This document shows, one piece after another, positions 8,564 to 17,163 of a stretch of DNA of 20,312 nucleotides. Made by a program: the position numbers and the translations under genes. The notes under the pieces were generated by a model. It was not told the DNA's origin and did no database searches. It saw only the letters and a program-made list of their open reading frames with translations. Origin of the DNA: JBAXGW01 sp037139195 (GTDB taxonomy: Bacteria; Bacteroidota; Bacteroidia; Bacteroidales; JAHJDW01); assembly GCA_037139195.1 (NCBI GenBank), contig JBAXGW010000072.1:1-20312 (forward strand), in the 5' to 3' direction. The number at the start of each line of letters is the position of its first letter. Position 1 is the stretch's first letter.

Positions 8564-9478
8564 TTAAATATAGTTCTCGGTTTTTAAGCAAACCTTTTGC
8601 GCAAACTCAATTCCTTTAGTAATGATTCTATTAATTGTATTGGTAGTTATTTTTCGATTTTTAAAGTGATTTTCATCAATATTATTTTCAATTAATGCAA
8701 CTACTAGCCCAGCGTTAAAAGCATCTCCAGCTCCAATTGTATTAACAACTTGAATGATTGGGACATGAAATTCTGCAAAACTCTTACTAGTATATGCTTG
8801 AACTGGCTTATTTGATTTTGTTAAACAAAAAAATGAAATATTAAAATCAGAAATTATTTCCTTGATTTCTAAATCTGTAACTTCTCCAAATGCATGAAAA
8901 ATATCTTCGTCAGATGCTTTAACTATATCAGCTAATTGCAAGTTCATAGCTAAATGCTCTTTCCAATTGTTATTTGTTAATTTGCTAACTCTAATATTGG
9001 GGTCGTAAATTATTGTAGAACCAGCGTCTTTTGCTGATTTAACAATTTTAGCAACGATATTAAATGTTTCATCAGCAAGGGCATAATAGGAGCCAAATAT
9101 TAAAATGTCGCTTGAGCAAAAATCAGGGATGTCTATATTTAAATGCAATGAAGGCTTTTCTGAATAAAACTGATACGTAGCATTGTTATCATTGTCCAAA
9201 AAAGCTAGAGCTAAAGATGTTTTAGCGTTTTTGTAATGATAAATAAAATCTCCTTTTACCAAATTTTGAACTAAAAAATCGTCTATTATCAGTCCAACTG
9301 CATCATCCGAATACTCTGAAATGTAATATGAGTCGAGCCCAGAGCGAGCACAAGAAACTATAGTATTTAACATAGAACCACCGGGAGTGGCATTTGTTGG
9401 AATATTGTTTCTAAAAACTATATCCATCAATGTTTCGCCAATGGCAAATACGCGTCTTGTCTTATTTTCCGCCACCAA
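8564..9478 (-). CDS. PfkB-family carbohydrate kinase
   Basis: A 304-residue sugar kinase of the ribokinase/PfkB family. The N-terminal strand FAIGETLMDIVF, the substrate-lid motif GGSMLNTIVSCARSG at about 33-47, and the anion-hole and catalytic motif NTIGAGDAFNAG near 245-256 (catalytic Asp in GAGD) are all present, and the length is typical. It should phosphorylate a sugar such as fructose with ATP in the cytoplasm; the substrate cannot be read from the sequence. No ATG precedes the conserved region: after an in-frame TAA at 9488-9490 the candidate starts are TTG at 9478 or GTG at 9475, both inside the last codons of the upstream lipoprotein gene, which it overlaps by 17 bases with TTG. Translational coupling to that gene is likely. 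A run of nine T follows the stop but has no clear stem. No neighbouring sugar transporter or hydrolase gives a substrate hint. Confidence 0.9.
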   Translation of the reverse strand: MVAENKTRRVFAIGETLMDIVFRNNIPTNATPGGSMLNTIVSCARSGLDSYYISEYSDDAVGLIIDDFLVQNLVKGDFIYHYKNAKTSLALAFLDNDNNATYQFYSEKPSLHLNIDIPDFCSSDILIFGSYYALADETFNIVAKIVKSAKDAGSTIIYDPNIRVSKLTNNNWKEHLAMNLQLADIVKASDEDIFHAFGEVTDLEIKEIISDFNISFFCLTKSNKPVQAYTSKSFAEFHVPIIQVVNTIGAGDAFNAGLVVALIENNIDENHFKNRKITTNTINRIITKGIEFAQKVCLKTENYI

Positions 9479-10058
9479 AATCTTTATTTATCGACACGAA
9501 AGCAGGTGCAGGTATTAGTACATTTCCTACTTTAATTGATGGTTTAACTTTCATCCCAATTCGGCTAGGTCTATTTCCTGCTCCAACCAAATTAAATCCC
9601 ATATTTAATATACTTTCTTTTGCTTCTCCTTTTAATACATTCAATAAATCAAAGGAAACATTGATTGGCATAATCGTACTGCCTCCATTTGGAGCTACTT
9701 CAACGTATTGCTCGGTTACACCATTTATCATCTCTTTATTATCAATGGTTAATACCCATTCTAGTTTATTTATAGCAGCTTTTATTGAATTAGGGTTTTT
9801 AACATCAACATTAACAAGCATGTTAATTGGCAATGAACCTGATAAATAAGCTGTAGATAATTTTGCGGCGTCCAATATTGATAATTTTGAAAGCGATTCA
9901 ATTTGCTGAACATTGACTCCGGCAAGTTTAATGTTTTCTACAGTACTAATTCTAAAATCACATTTAGAAAAATTTGCTGCTTGTTTTAATTGTTCTGAAA
10001 CGCTACATCCAAAAGCCAAAATTGCAATAGTAGCAAATATTATTGATTTCTTTATCAT
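9462..10058 (-). CDS. LEA14/WHy-like lipoprotein
   Basis: A 198-residue lipoprotein. A short basic start and hydrophobic stretch lead to a lipobox LAFGC with the acylated cysteine at C18. The rest is predicted beta-rich: a repeated pattern of NIKLAGVNVQ, LPINMLVNVDVKNPN, LEWVLTIDN and ALxF-type strands resembles the LEA type 2/WHy immunoglobulin-like fold, annotated in Bacteroidota as LEA type 2 family protein. Such proteins sit in the periplasm or on the outer membrane; their role is not established. The gene follows recN after 92 bases and overlaps the start of the sugar kinase gene, with which it probably forms a two-gene unit. A weak TATATTAG box is at 10082-10089 on the minus strand. The lipoprotein call is firm and the fold call moderate. 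Confidence 0.8.
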   Translation of the reverse strand: MIKKSIIFATIAILAFGCSVSEQLKQAANFSKCDFRISTVENIKLAGVNVQQIESLSKLSILDAAKLSTAYLSGSLPINMLVNVDVKNPNSIKAAINKLEWVLTIDNKEMINGVTEQYVEVAPNGGSTIMPINVSFDLLNVLKGEAKESILNMGFNLVGAGNRPSRIGMKVKPSIKVGNVLIPAPAFVSINKDFGGGK

Positions 10059-10150
10059 GGTTTTATTTTTGAAATTAAGTGCTAATATAAACAGAAATTA
10101 TTAAATATCTTTTGTGTTATAAGTTAAAATTAAAGTTTTTTAGAAATGCG

Positions 10151-11803
10151 TTAGCTCAATAACTCTTTTGCATTTCTCATCGCAGCTTCGCTTACATTGT
10201 TGCCACTGAGCATTTTAGCGATTTCAACATGGCGTTCTTCTTTACTCAGTTTTTTTACAATTGAACGCGTTGAATCTTTTGTTGTTTCTTTAAATACCAA
10301 ATAATGATTATCGCCTTTAGATGCAGTTTGGGGTAAATGCGTTATTGTAATTACTTGCATTTTAGCTGATAGTTGTTTCATTAAATGTGCAACTTTTTCT
10401 GCAACAGCACCAGAAACTCCTGTGTCAATTTCATCAAAGATGATAGTTGGCAATTGAATTTTACTCGAAATACAATTTTTAACGGCAAGCATCAACCTAG
10501 AAAGTTCGCCACCAGAAGCTATTTTGGAAATTGCCTGGGGTTTTATTCCTTTGTTTGCGGAAAAAAGGAAATCAACTATGTTAGAGCCATAAGCATTTAA
10601 ATTTTCTTCATCAGAGATTGAAACAATAAATTTGGCTTCAAGCATTCCTAAATCCGACAATGTATTTTCAATTTCTTTTTGAAAGACTACAACGGCTTTC
10701 TTTCGTTTATTAGATATTTCTTCAGCAATTTTTCTTGTTTTTGTTAATTGCTCATCAATTTGTTTTTCAATTTTCAAAATTTCGTTCGATAACGATTCTA
10801 TTGAATTAATTTTATCATCAAAATCATTTTTTATTGCAATTAAATCGTTTTCATTATCAACATGATGTTTTTTTTCTAATCGATAAATTTTATCCAATCG
10901 TTCGTTTATAAAGCCAATCTTTTCGTTATCCAAAGAAACTGTTTCTTCAATATTTGAAGCCTCTTGGGCAATGTCTTTCAATTCAATAGAGCATGAGTTG
11001 ATGCGTTCGAAAAGCTCTTTTAATTGAGGATTCAGTTCAGCAACGGTTGAAAATGCATTTTTTGCATTTTTTAATAAATTTAAAACAGAAAAATCGCCTT
11101 CCGATACGATAGAATTAATGTTTAATAATTGATTTTTTATTAATTCAGCATTTGACAATACTTTTAAACTTGTTTCTAGTTCTGATTTTTCTCCAATTAT
11201 TAATTCGGCTTCGGCTAATTCATTAAACATAAATTTGAAATAATCTAGATCGGCTATTGCCTTGCTTTCTTTTTCAATTAATTTTTTTTGTTCATGTTTT
11301 AAAGAATTAAGAAAATTAAATTCTTTTTTAAAAAGGTCTACTATCTCAATATTATTTGCAAAAGCATCAATAATTCCTAATTGATATTTTTGTTCGTTTA
11401 AAGTTAATGATTCGTGCTGAGAGTGAATATCAATAAGGGTATTTGAAAAATCTTTCAATTGATTAAGAGAAACGGGTGTGTCATTGATAAATACTCGAGA
11501 TTTTCCTTGTGATGAAATTTCTCTTCTAACAATTGTGTCATCCGAATAGTCTAGTTCATTGTCTGCAAAGAATGCGGAGAGGGAATATTTACTAATATTA
11601 AAAGTGGCTTCAATTATGCATTTTTTAGCAATGTCTTTAATCATAGAACTATCGGCTCGTTGACCAATAATTAAATTCAAAGCATCTAATAGTATAGATT
11701 TCCCAGCACCAGTTTCGCCAGTTATTATTGATAATCCTTTATCAAATTCAACATTTACTTCATCAATTATCGCAAAGTTTGAAACAAATAAATGTTTTAA
11801 CAT
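10151..11803 (-). CDS. recN: DNA repair protein RecN
   Basis: A 550-residue SMC-like ATPase of normal RecN length. The Walker A motif GETGAGKS is at 29-36, within the classic RecN start (LFVSNFAIIDE). A long central coiled coil runs from about 150 to 370. The ABC signature SGGELSRLMLA is near 430, and the Walker B motif IIFDEIDTGVSG near 454 is followed by the His-containing ITITHLPQTAS. RecN acts in the cytoplasm in early double-strand break repair, holding broken DNA for RecA. It begins 17 bases after the porD-like gene and is probably the last gene of the bamD operon. All key residues are present. Confidence 0.97.
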   Translation of the reverse strand: MLKHLFVSNFAIIDEVNVEFDKGLSIITGETGAGKSILLDALNLIIGQRADSSMIKDIAKKCIIEATFNISKYSLSAFFADNELDYSDDTIVRREISSQGKSRVFINDTPVSLNQLKDFSNTLIDIHSQHESLTLNEQKYQLGIIDAFANNIEIVDLFKKEFNFLNSLKHEQKKLIEKESKAIADLDYFKFMFNELAEAELIIGEKSELETSLKVLSNAELIKNQLLNINSIVSEGDFSVLNLLKNAKNAFSTVAELNPQLKELFERINSCSIELKDIAQEASNIEETVSLDNEKIGFINERLDKIYRLEKKHHVDNENDLIAIKNDFDDKINSIESLSNEILKIEKQIDEQLTKTRKIAEEISNKRKKAVVVFQKEIENTLSDLGMLEAKFIVSISDEENLNAYGSNIVDFLFSANKGIKPQAISKIASGGELSRLMLAVKNCISSKIQLPTIIFDEIDTGVSGAVAEKVAHLMKQLSAKMQVITITHLPQTASKGDNHYLVFKETTKDSTRSIVKKLSKEERHVEIAKMLSGNNVSEAAMRNAKELLS

Positions 11804-11820
11804 ATAAAATTATTTGAGAA

Positions 11821-12732
11821 TCAGTTGCCTAATATATTTTTGTACTTTCCAATATTTGCTGGGTCAAGTTCATTGAGCGTTTTTACTATTGCAGTTTTAT
11901 CTCCTGCAACACTCTTTGAACTATATATATTCACTAACTCATCCACTTTAGCTGTAAATAATGGTTGAAAAAAGAAAATATTGGGATTGTTTCTTTTTAA
12001 TTTCAATAAATTATCGAGTGATTGCGTTATAATCATTCTACCATTATCGGCTTTGTCAGCAAGTACGTCAATTCCTAAACGATGATACTTATATAAAAAC
12101 TCGTGAAAAGCAGCGTAGTTAGAATTGGTTAGATTTTCTATAAGCCAATATCTGTTTTTCTGACTTTCATAAGATTTCCAGCCTTTTTCGGGTGCACTTT
12201 GGGCGTTGTTAACAATGCCTTGTGCTTTATCAAAATAGGTGCTTCCTCCATTTTGCGAAAAAGAATCATAATCAATTCCTAAAATAACATAAACATAATA
12301 AGCTAATACAGAAGTAAGGTTGTTTAAATGAGTGTTTTCAGCCCAGTCTAAAGATTGAGATTCTAAATAACTAAAATCAAAATCTTTGTCAATATAATTA
12401 AACATTGTCGTGCTGTATGATGTTCCATAAATTGGGCGTCGAGACTGTATTTGAATAGAAGCCTTAAATTGGTCGGTTGAAATTCTTTCTTGAATTGTAA
12501 TTAATATACTGCATTCTATTCTTTCTTCAATTTTAAAAACATTATTGGTCCATTTTCTATTATTTACAAACTCATGAATAGCAGTTTGCATGGTTGTATA
12601 TATTTCTTTATCGCTACTTTGAATTTGAGGTGTTGCAACTTGTACATTGCAATTCAATTCTTGAGCAAACAAAGAATTTGCAGAAAAAAGAATAATTAAA
12701 ACAAAAAAGCGGATAATATTATTTTTTTTCAT
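11821..12732 (-). CDS. porD: DUF4835 family protein, PorD-like (type IX secretion)
   Basis: A 303-residue exported protein with a signal peptide ending near A23 (LFAQ), followed directly by ELNCNVQV, the conserved mature start of DUF4835. Other family landmarks are EERIECSILITIQER, QIQSRRPIYGTSY, LAYYVYVILGIDYDSFSQ followed by GG, and KNRYWLIENL before YKYHRLGID. DUF4835 proteins are named type IX secretion protein PorD in several annotation sets; their precise role in the machine is not well known, and I rely on memory for the name. The ATG overlaps the coaBC stop (ATGA), so the two are translationally coupled. Its place next to bamD fits a role at the outer membrane. The family call is strong and the gene name moderate. 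Confidence 0.9.
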   Translation of the reverse strand: MKKNNIIRFFVLIILFSANSLFAQELNCNVQVATPQIQSSDKEIYTTMQTAIHEFVNNRKWTNNVFKIEERIECSILITIQERISTDQFKASIQIQSRRPIYGTSYSTTMFNYIDKDFDFSYLESQSLDWAENTHLNNLTSVLAYYVYVILGIDYDSFSQNGGSTYFDKAQGIVNNAQSAPEKGWKSYESQKNRYWLIENLTNSNYAAFHEFLYKYHRLGIDVLADKADNGRMIITQSLDNLLKLKRNNPNIFFFQPLFTAKVDELVNIYSSKSVAGDKTAIVKTLNELDPANIGKYKNILGN

Positions 12733-13931
12733 TTTTGTTTTTTTATTAATTTATATATGTAGTTTACAATATCTAGAGCAACTTCTGATTTCGATTTTAA
12801 CTCGAATTTTTCAATTTTATTGTCTTTACTTATAAATGTTACTTTATTTGTGTCAGTTCCAAATCCAGCGCCATCATCTTTTAATGAGTTAAGTACAATA
12901 AAATCAAGGTTTTTTTTGTCTAGTTTTTGCTTTGCATTGTCAATTTCATTATCGGTTTCTAAAGCAAATCCAACTAGTAATTGTTTATTTGTTTTTTTCT
13001 TTCCTACTTCAAATAAAATATCTTTTGTTTTAACTAATTCGATGCTAAACGAATTATCTGATTTTTTTATTTTATTTGTTGCTTTTATTTTTGGTGTATA
13101 ATCAGCAACTGCGGCAGACATGATAATGACATCTTGAGTTTTCAAGTTGTCAATAACAGCTAAATGCATGTCTTCAGCTGATTTTACAGATATAAAATTT
13201 GTAACATCTGGTTTTAGTAGGCTAGTAGGTCCGCTAATCAGTGTTACATCAGCTCCAAACTGTGTTAGTTGATTGGCCAAAGCATATCCCATTTTACCTG
13301 ATGAGTAATTGCTAATATAACGAACAGGGTCAATTGATTCAACGGTAGGACCAGCTGTAATAAGAATTTTTTTGTTATTAAAATTAAGCTTTGAAAAGTA
13401 ATAATTTTCGATAAAATTTACAATACTTTCGGGCTCTTCCATTCTACCTTTGCCTTCGTAGCCACAGGCAAGAAATCCATCAGCAGGTTCAATTATATGA
13501 ACGCCATTATGCCTTAAAACATTTAAGTTATGCTGAAAAGAATAATGATTATACATTTTTGTATTCATGGAAGGAGCGACGAACACGTCCTTGTTAAAAG
13601 CCATAAATGTTGTGCTTAAAGCATCGTCAGCTATGCCATTTGCAAATTTCCCAATAATATTGGCAGTGGCAGGGGCAACAATCATAATGTCAGCCCAGTC
13701 GGTAAGTGAAATATGCTCAGTTGAATAATCGTTATTTTCACCAAAAACATTATCATAAATTTTATTTTTTGATAGAGTTTCTAAGGTAACTTTTGTAACA
13801 AATTCAAGAGCATTAGAAGTTACCACAACTTTAACTTCAGCTCCTTTTTTGACAAGTATTCTAACAAGATAAGCAGCCTTGTAAGCTGCTATCCCTCCAC
13901 TAATTCCAATTATTATTTTTTTGCCTTTCAA
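12729..13931 (-). CDS. coaBC: Bifunctional phosphopantothenoylcysteine decarboxylase/synthetase CoaBC (Dfp)
   Basis: A 400-residue bifunctional enzyme of coenzyme A synthesis. The N-terminal flavoprotein half (CoaC, about 1-180) opens with GISGGIAAYKAA and carries the catalytic His at H73 (TEHISLTDWAD), the substrate motif PSMNTKM at 120-126, and the catalytic Cys at C156 (GFLACGYEGKGRM). The C-terminal half (CoaB, about 187-400) has ITAGPTVESIDPVRYISN with the conserved Asn at 208, SSGKMG, AAVADYTP, and the KIKK lysine segment. CoaB joins 4'-phosphopantothenate to cysteine and CoaC decarboxylates the product. The gene starts 21 bases after rpoZ and overlaps porD by 4 bases. No residue expected for activity is missing. 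Confidence 0.97.
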   Translation of the reverse strand: MKGKKIIIGISGGIAAYKAAYLVRILVKKGAEVKVVVTSNALEFVTKVTLETLSKNKIYDNVFGENNDYSTEHISLTDWADIMIVAPATANIIGKFANGIADDALSTTFMAFNKDVFVAPSMNTKMYNHYSFQHNLNVLRHNGVHIIEPADGFLACGYEGKGRMEEPESIVNFIENYYFSKLNFNNKKILITAGPTVESIDPVRYISNYSSGKMGYALANQLTQFGADVTLISGPTSLLKPDVTNFISVKSAEDMHLAVIDNLKTQDVIIMSAAVADYTPKIKATNKIKKSDNSFSIELVKTKDILFEVGKKKTNKQLLVGFALETDNEIDNAKQKLDKKNLDFIVLNSLKDDGAGFGTDTNKVTFISKDNKIEKFELKSKSEVALDIVNYIYKLIKKQK

Positions 13932-13952
13932 AATATTAGGCTTTAAATGATT

Positions 13953-14279
13953 TTACTCAATATCTTTTTTAGGACGCTTGAAGTAAATACGGTCATCTAA
14001 AAACTCTTGTATTGCTATACCAGTAGGTTTTGGAAGATGTTCGTAATATTTAGAAATCTCAATTTGCTCTCTGTTTTCAAATACTTCTTCTAAATTATCT
14101 GTTGTTGAAGCAAATTCTTGAAGTTTTTGATTCAACTCCTCTTTCATCTCTAATGAAATTTGGTTTGCTCTTTTAGATAAGATAACAGCAGCTTCGTACA
14201 AATTAACATTTTTAGCTTCAAATTGTCTTAAATCTCTTGTTACAGTTGTTACTTCTGCTTTCGATTTTTTGTAGTCCAT
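13953..14279 (-). CDS. rpoZ: DNA-directed RNA polymerase omega subunit (Bacteroidota RpoZ/Rpb6 type)
   Basis: A 108-residue protein with the Bacteroidota form of omega: an N-terminal VTRDLRQFEAKNVNLYEA segment, then the helix with AAVILSKRANQI, which corresponds to the omega/Rpb6 core that clamps the beta-prime subunit. The acidic middle and the C-terminal KPTGIAIQEFLDDRIYFKRP are typical of the phylum. It has no signal peptide and is cytoplasmic. It lies 9 bases after bamD and 21 before coaBC, the usual neighbours of this gene in Bacteroidota; omega next to CoaBC is also seen in other bacteria. Confidence 0.92.
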   Translation of the reverse strand: MDYKKSKAEVTTVTRDLRQFEAKNVNLYEAAVILSKRANQISLEMKEELNQKLQEFASTTDNLEEVFENREQIEISKYYEHLPKPTGIAIQEFLDDRIYFKRPKKDIE

Positions 14280-14288
14280 AGTATATGA

Positions 14289-15101
14289 TCAAATTATAAT
14301 ATTCAGTTTGGTGATTTCTTGCTCCAAGTTTGAATACATGGAGTTTGCTTCTTTGATATAAGCACTTTGTGGATATTTGCTAACAAATTCTTTGTAGGCG
14401 CTTACAGCTGATTTAATTCGTTCTGCTTTCTTAGAATCAACGCTATTGCTTTCAAAATAATACGCTGATTTGAAAATTAAAAACAATACTTCTTCGCGAT
14501 ATTTTGTGTCTGGAAAATCTTTAATTAGATTGTTAAAACACACAATTGCAGCTTTGTATTCTTTTGTTTGAAAATACAATTGTGCATTTTCATAAGATTT
14601 AAGTTCTAATTTTGCTCTAAGATCATCAATTAATTTGTTGCATTCAGCTACTCTAGTGCTTTTAGGATATGTGTTTATGAAAAGTTGAAGTTCGTTAATT
14701 GCTTTGTATGTAGATGTTGCATCTAAACTATACTCAGGAGAGTCCATGTAATAACAATAAGCACACATGTAAAGTGCCTCTTCAGCTTTATCACTTGATG
14801 GAAATGTTTTAGCAAACAATTTGAAATTGTAATTTGCCATTAAATAGTTTTCCTGACCGTAATATGAATAGGCGTAGTAGTAATAAACCTTTTCTGCTTT
14901 ATCCGTGCCTCTGAAAACAGTGGTGAGCTCATCTAAAAGCTGAATAGAACGAAAATAGTCCTTTTTTTCGTAATACTTCAAAGCCATCTCGTACTTTTTC
15001 TCATTATCACTGCTTTTTAGCAATTTTTCATAAGAACTGCAAGAAATAGCCATTGCTCCTATTAAGCTGAAAACAATTATTTTGTAAAAGCTTTTAATCA
15101 T
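14289..15101 (-). CDS. bamD: Outer-membrane protein assembly factor BamD
   Basis: A 270-residue lipoprotein with lipobox AISC and acylated Cys at C21, then five TPR-like helical pairs (for example YEMALKYYEKKDYFRSIQLL, KVYYYYAYSYYGQENYLMANY, KYREEVLFLIFKSAYYFE). Length and lipoprotein-plus-TPR layout match BamD/YfiO, which sits on the inner face of the outer membrane and works with BamA to fold beta-barrel proteins. It is the first gene of the cluster bamD-rpoZ-coaBC-porD-recN. The first ATG is supported by the signal peptide. A perfect TAnnTTTG box ends 5 bases before this ATG, so the transcript may have almost no leader. The PorP/SprF barrel encoded in the same window would be a client, which is inference. 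Confidence 0.93.
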   Translation of the reverse strand: MIKSFYKIIVFSLIGAMAISCSSYEKLLKSSDNEKKYEMALKYYEKKDYFRSIQLLDELTTVFRGTDKAEKVYYYYAYSYYGQENYLMANYNFKLFAKTFPSSDKAEEALYMCAYCYYMDSPEYSLDATSTYKAINELQLFINTYPKSTRVAECNKLIDDLRAKLELKSYENAQLYFQTKEYKAAIVCFNNLIKDFPDTKYREEVLFLIFKSAYYFESNSVDSKKAERIKSAVSAYKEFVSKYPQSAYIKEANSMYSNLEQEITKLNIII

Positions 15102-15105
15102 TGTG

Positions 15106-15113
15106 CAAATGTA
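15106..15113 (-). promoter_or_regulatory. Putative -7 box just before bamD
   Basis: TACATTTG on the minus strand is a perfect TAnnTTTG. It ends 4 bases before the A of the bamD ATG. No convincing TTG lies 19-21 bases further upstream. If it works, transcription would begin at or within a few bases of the start codon. Confidence 0.4.
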
Positions 15114-15256
15114 ATATTTTCAATTGAAATAAACTCGAATTTTTTTTAATTTTTAAATAAAAATGATTGAATTTTCATTTAATAGAATCAAAAACGACAA
15201 TTTCGATTATTTATTGTAGACATTTTTTTGTAATATTGCATAAAAGTAAAATTATA

Positions 15257-17143
15257 GTGGTAATAATACAAGCTGACAATATCTCAAAATCGTATGGAGA
15301 AAAACTTCTTTTTACCGAAGTTACATTTTCGATAAATCTGGGCGATAAAATTGCATTAATTGCTCCAAATGGATCGGGAAAAACTACTTTGTTGAATATC
15401 CTTATTGGGGTTGAAGTGCCAGAAACAGGAAATGTTATTCGTAAAAAGGATATAACTGTTGGATTTCTGCGTCAATTGAATCCTACCGAAGAAGAAATGT
15501 CGATTAAAGATTATATTTATGAAGCTGGAACGCCCGTTTCTGACGCAATTATAGCTTATAATTCGTCTTTGTTAAAATACGAAACATCACATAATGAAAT
15601 TGATCAAAAAGATTTTCAAGTTGCAACCGATAAAATGGATTTGTTGAATGCTTGGAATTACGAGCTTAGATTTAAAGAAATACTTGGTAAGTTTTGCATT
15701 AATGACCTTGAATTAAAAATAAAATCACTCTCTGGTGGTCAACAAAAGAAAATTGCACTTGCAAAATTACTTTCTGATGAATTTGATTTGTTGCTTCTAG
15801 ATGAACCAACAAATCATTTAGATATCAATATGATTGAGTGGCTTGAAGAATTTTTATCGAAAAGCGCTAAAACTTTTATTACCGTTACCCACGACCGTTA
15901 TTTCTTGGATAATATTTGTAGCTCAATTATAGAAATTGATAATCAAAGTATTTATAGCTATAATGGCGATTTTGCCTATTTTTTGGAGAAAAAAGCAGAA
16001 AGAGAGCAAAACCAGCAAAAGGAAATTGAAAAATATAAAAATATTTATCGCACAGAATTAGAATGGATTCGTCGACAGCCTAAGGCACGTGGAACAAAAG
16101 CCAAATACCGAGTCGATGCTTTTGAAGACATTAAAGAAATTGCTTCTAGAAAAATTGACAAAAGCAGCGTTCAGCTTGATATTCATTCTACAAGAATGGG
16201 TAATAAAATTATTGAATTTAAAGATGTTAGCTTTTCCTATGATACTTTGCCAATACTTGATAAGTTTTCATATACTTTTAAAAAGGGCGAAAAACTTGGT
16301 ATTGTTGGACATAATGGAACTGGTAAAACCACTTTTTTAGATTTACTAACATCAAAAAGAAAACCGGATACTGGAATTATTGAAACCGGAGAAACTATTT
16401 CTTTCGGTTATTATAAGCAAAATGATGAAATTGAACAATTCGCTGCTTATAGGGTAATAGATTATGCAAAAGAAATTGCAGAACAAGTTGCTTTAAGCGA
16501 TGGTCGCTCGATTAGCATTTCTCAATTTCTCACTCGCTTTTTGTTTTCTGCTGATGCACAATATAGCCCTATTTCAAAGTTAAGTGGAGGAGAAAGAAAA
16601 CGCTTGAGTTTAGTTAAAGTACTATTAAAAAATCCAAATTTTTTAATCCTTGATGAGCCAACTAATGATTTAGATATACAGACATTATCAATTCTTGAGG
16701 ATTTTTTAATTGAATTTAGAGGGTGCCTTGTTATTGTATCGCATGACCGCCATTTTTTAGACAAAATTGTAGATCATATTTTTGTTTTTGAAGGAAGTGG
16801 TAATATTAATGATTTTCATGCTTCGTATAGCCAATACAGATTCGAGAAAAAAACAAACGAGAAAATTAAAATTCAAGAAGAAAAGGTGGTAATTGCAAAA
16901 CCTGCTACAGTGCTAACTAATGCGGTTGTGAAATTATCATATAAGGAACAGAAGGAGCTTGAAGATATTGATAAACTTCTTATTCAGCTTGAACAAGAAA
17001 AGACCTCACTTACCGATGAATTAAACAACCCTAATAATTCATTTGAGCAAATAACAGAACTCTCCAAAAAATATTCATTAATTATTGAAGAAATAGATAA
17101 TAAAACAAAGAGGTGGTTTGAGTTAAACGAAAAAATTGGGTAA
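15257..17143 (+). CDS. ABC-F family ATPase, Uup-like
   Basis: A 628-residue soluble protein with two ABC ATPase domains and no membrane segments. Domain 1 has Walker A APNGSGKTT (about 36-44), signature LSGGQQKKIALAK and Walker B LLLDEPTNHLDI. A charged linker with the Arg-rich segment TELEWIRRQPKARGTKAKYR follows, then domain 2 with GHNGTGKTT, LSGGERKRLSLVK and FLILDEPTNDLDI. The C-terminal roughly 80 residues form a coiled coil (SYKEQKELEDIDKLLIQLEQ) like that of Uup. ABC-F proteins act on ribosomes, or for Uup on DNA/ribosome-related processes. I chose the GTG at 15257 because family proteins begin at the strand VIIQADNISKSYGEK; the frame stays open upstream to a TTG at 15167, but that extension has no family similarity, and a TTG at 15236 is a further option. 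It is the only plus-strand gene and is divergent from bamD. Confidence 0.92.
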   Translation: MVIIQADNISKSYGEKLLFTEVTFSINLGDKIALIAPNGSGKTTLLNILIGVEVPETGNVIRKKDITVGFLRQLNPTEEEMSIKDYIYEAGTPVSDAIIAYNSSLLKYETSHNEIDQKDFQVATDKMDLLNAWNYELRFKEILGKFCINDLELKIKSLSGGQQKKIALAKLLSDEFDLLLLDEPTNHLDINMIEWLEEFLSKSAKTFITVTHDRYFLDNICSSIIEIDNQSIYSYNGDFAYFLEKKAEREQNQQKEIEKYKNIYRTELEWIRRQPKARGTKAKYRVDAFEDIKEIASRKIDKSSVQLDIHSTRMGNKIIEFKDVSFSYDTLPILDKFSYTFKKGEKLGIVGHNGTGKTTFLDLLTSKRKPDTGIIETGETISFGYYKQNDEIEQFAAYRVIDYAKEIAEQVALSDGRSISISQFLTRFLFSADAQYSPISKLSGGERKRLSLVKVLLKNPNFLILDEPTNDLDIQTLSILEDFLIEFRGCLVIVSHDRHFLDKIVDHIFVFEGSGNINDFHASYSQYRFEKKTNEKIKIQEEKVVIAKPATVLTNAVVKLSYKEQKELEDIDKLLIQLEQEKTSLTDELNNPNNSFEQITELSKKYSLIIEEIDNKTKRWFELNEKIG

Positions 17144-17161
17144 ATATATTGACCAATTTTT
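17131..17161 (+). terminator. Possible terminator overlapping the ABC-F stop
   Basis: AAAAATTGG (17131-17139) and CCAATTTTT (17153-17161) form a perfect 9-bp stem with a 13-base loop that contains the TAA stop. The T tract is within the right arm, as in AT-rich terminators that can work in both directions. Only two G-C pairs stabilise it, so the call is tentative. Confidence 0.4.
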
Positions 17162-17163
17162 AA

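Noticed and set aside
9430..9849. Open frame of 139 codons on the plus strand
   Set aside because: It is antisense to the lipoprotein gene and the start of the sugar kinase, both of which have strong family features.
15223..15238. Promoter for the ABC-F gene from TTTTTTTG and TAATATTG
   Set aside because: The two boxes are directly adjacent instead of about 19 bases apart, and TAATATTG has a mismatch, so no promoter is called.
15167..15256. A 30-residue N-terminal extension of the ABC-F ATPase from a TTG
   Set aside because: The extension has no family similarity and lies in the AT-rich divergent intergenic region. The GTG at 15257 gives the normal family N-terminus.
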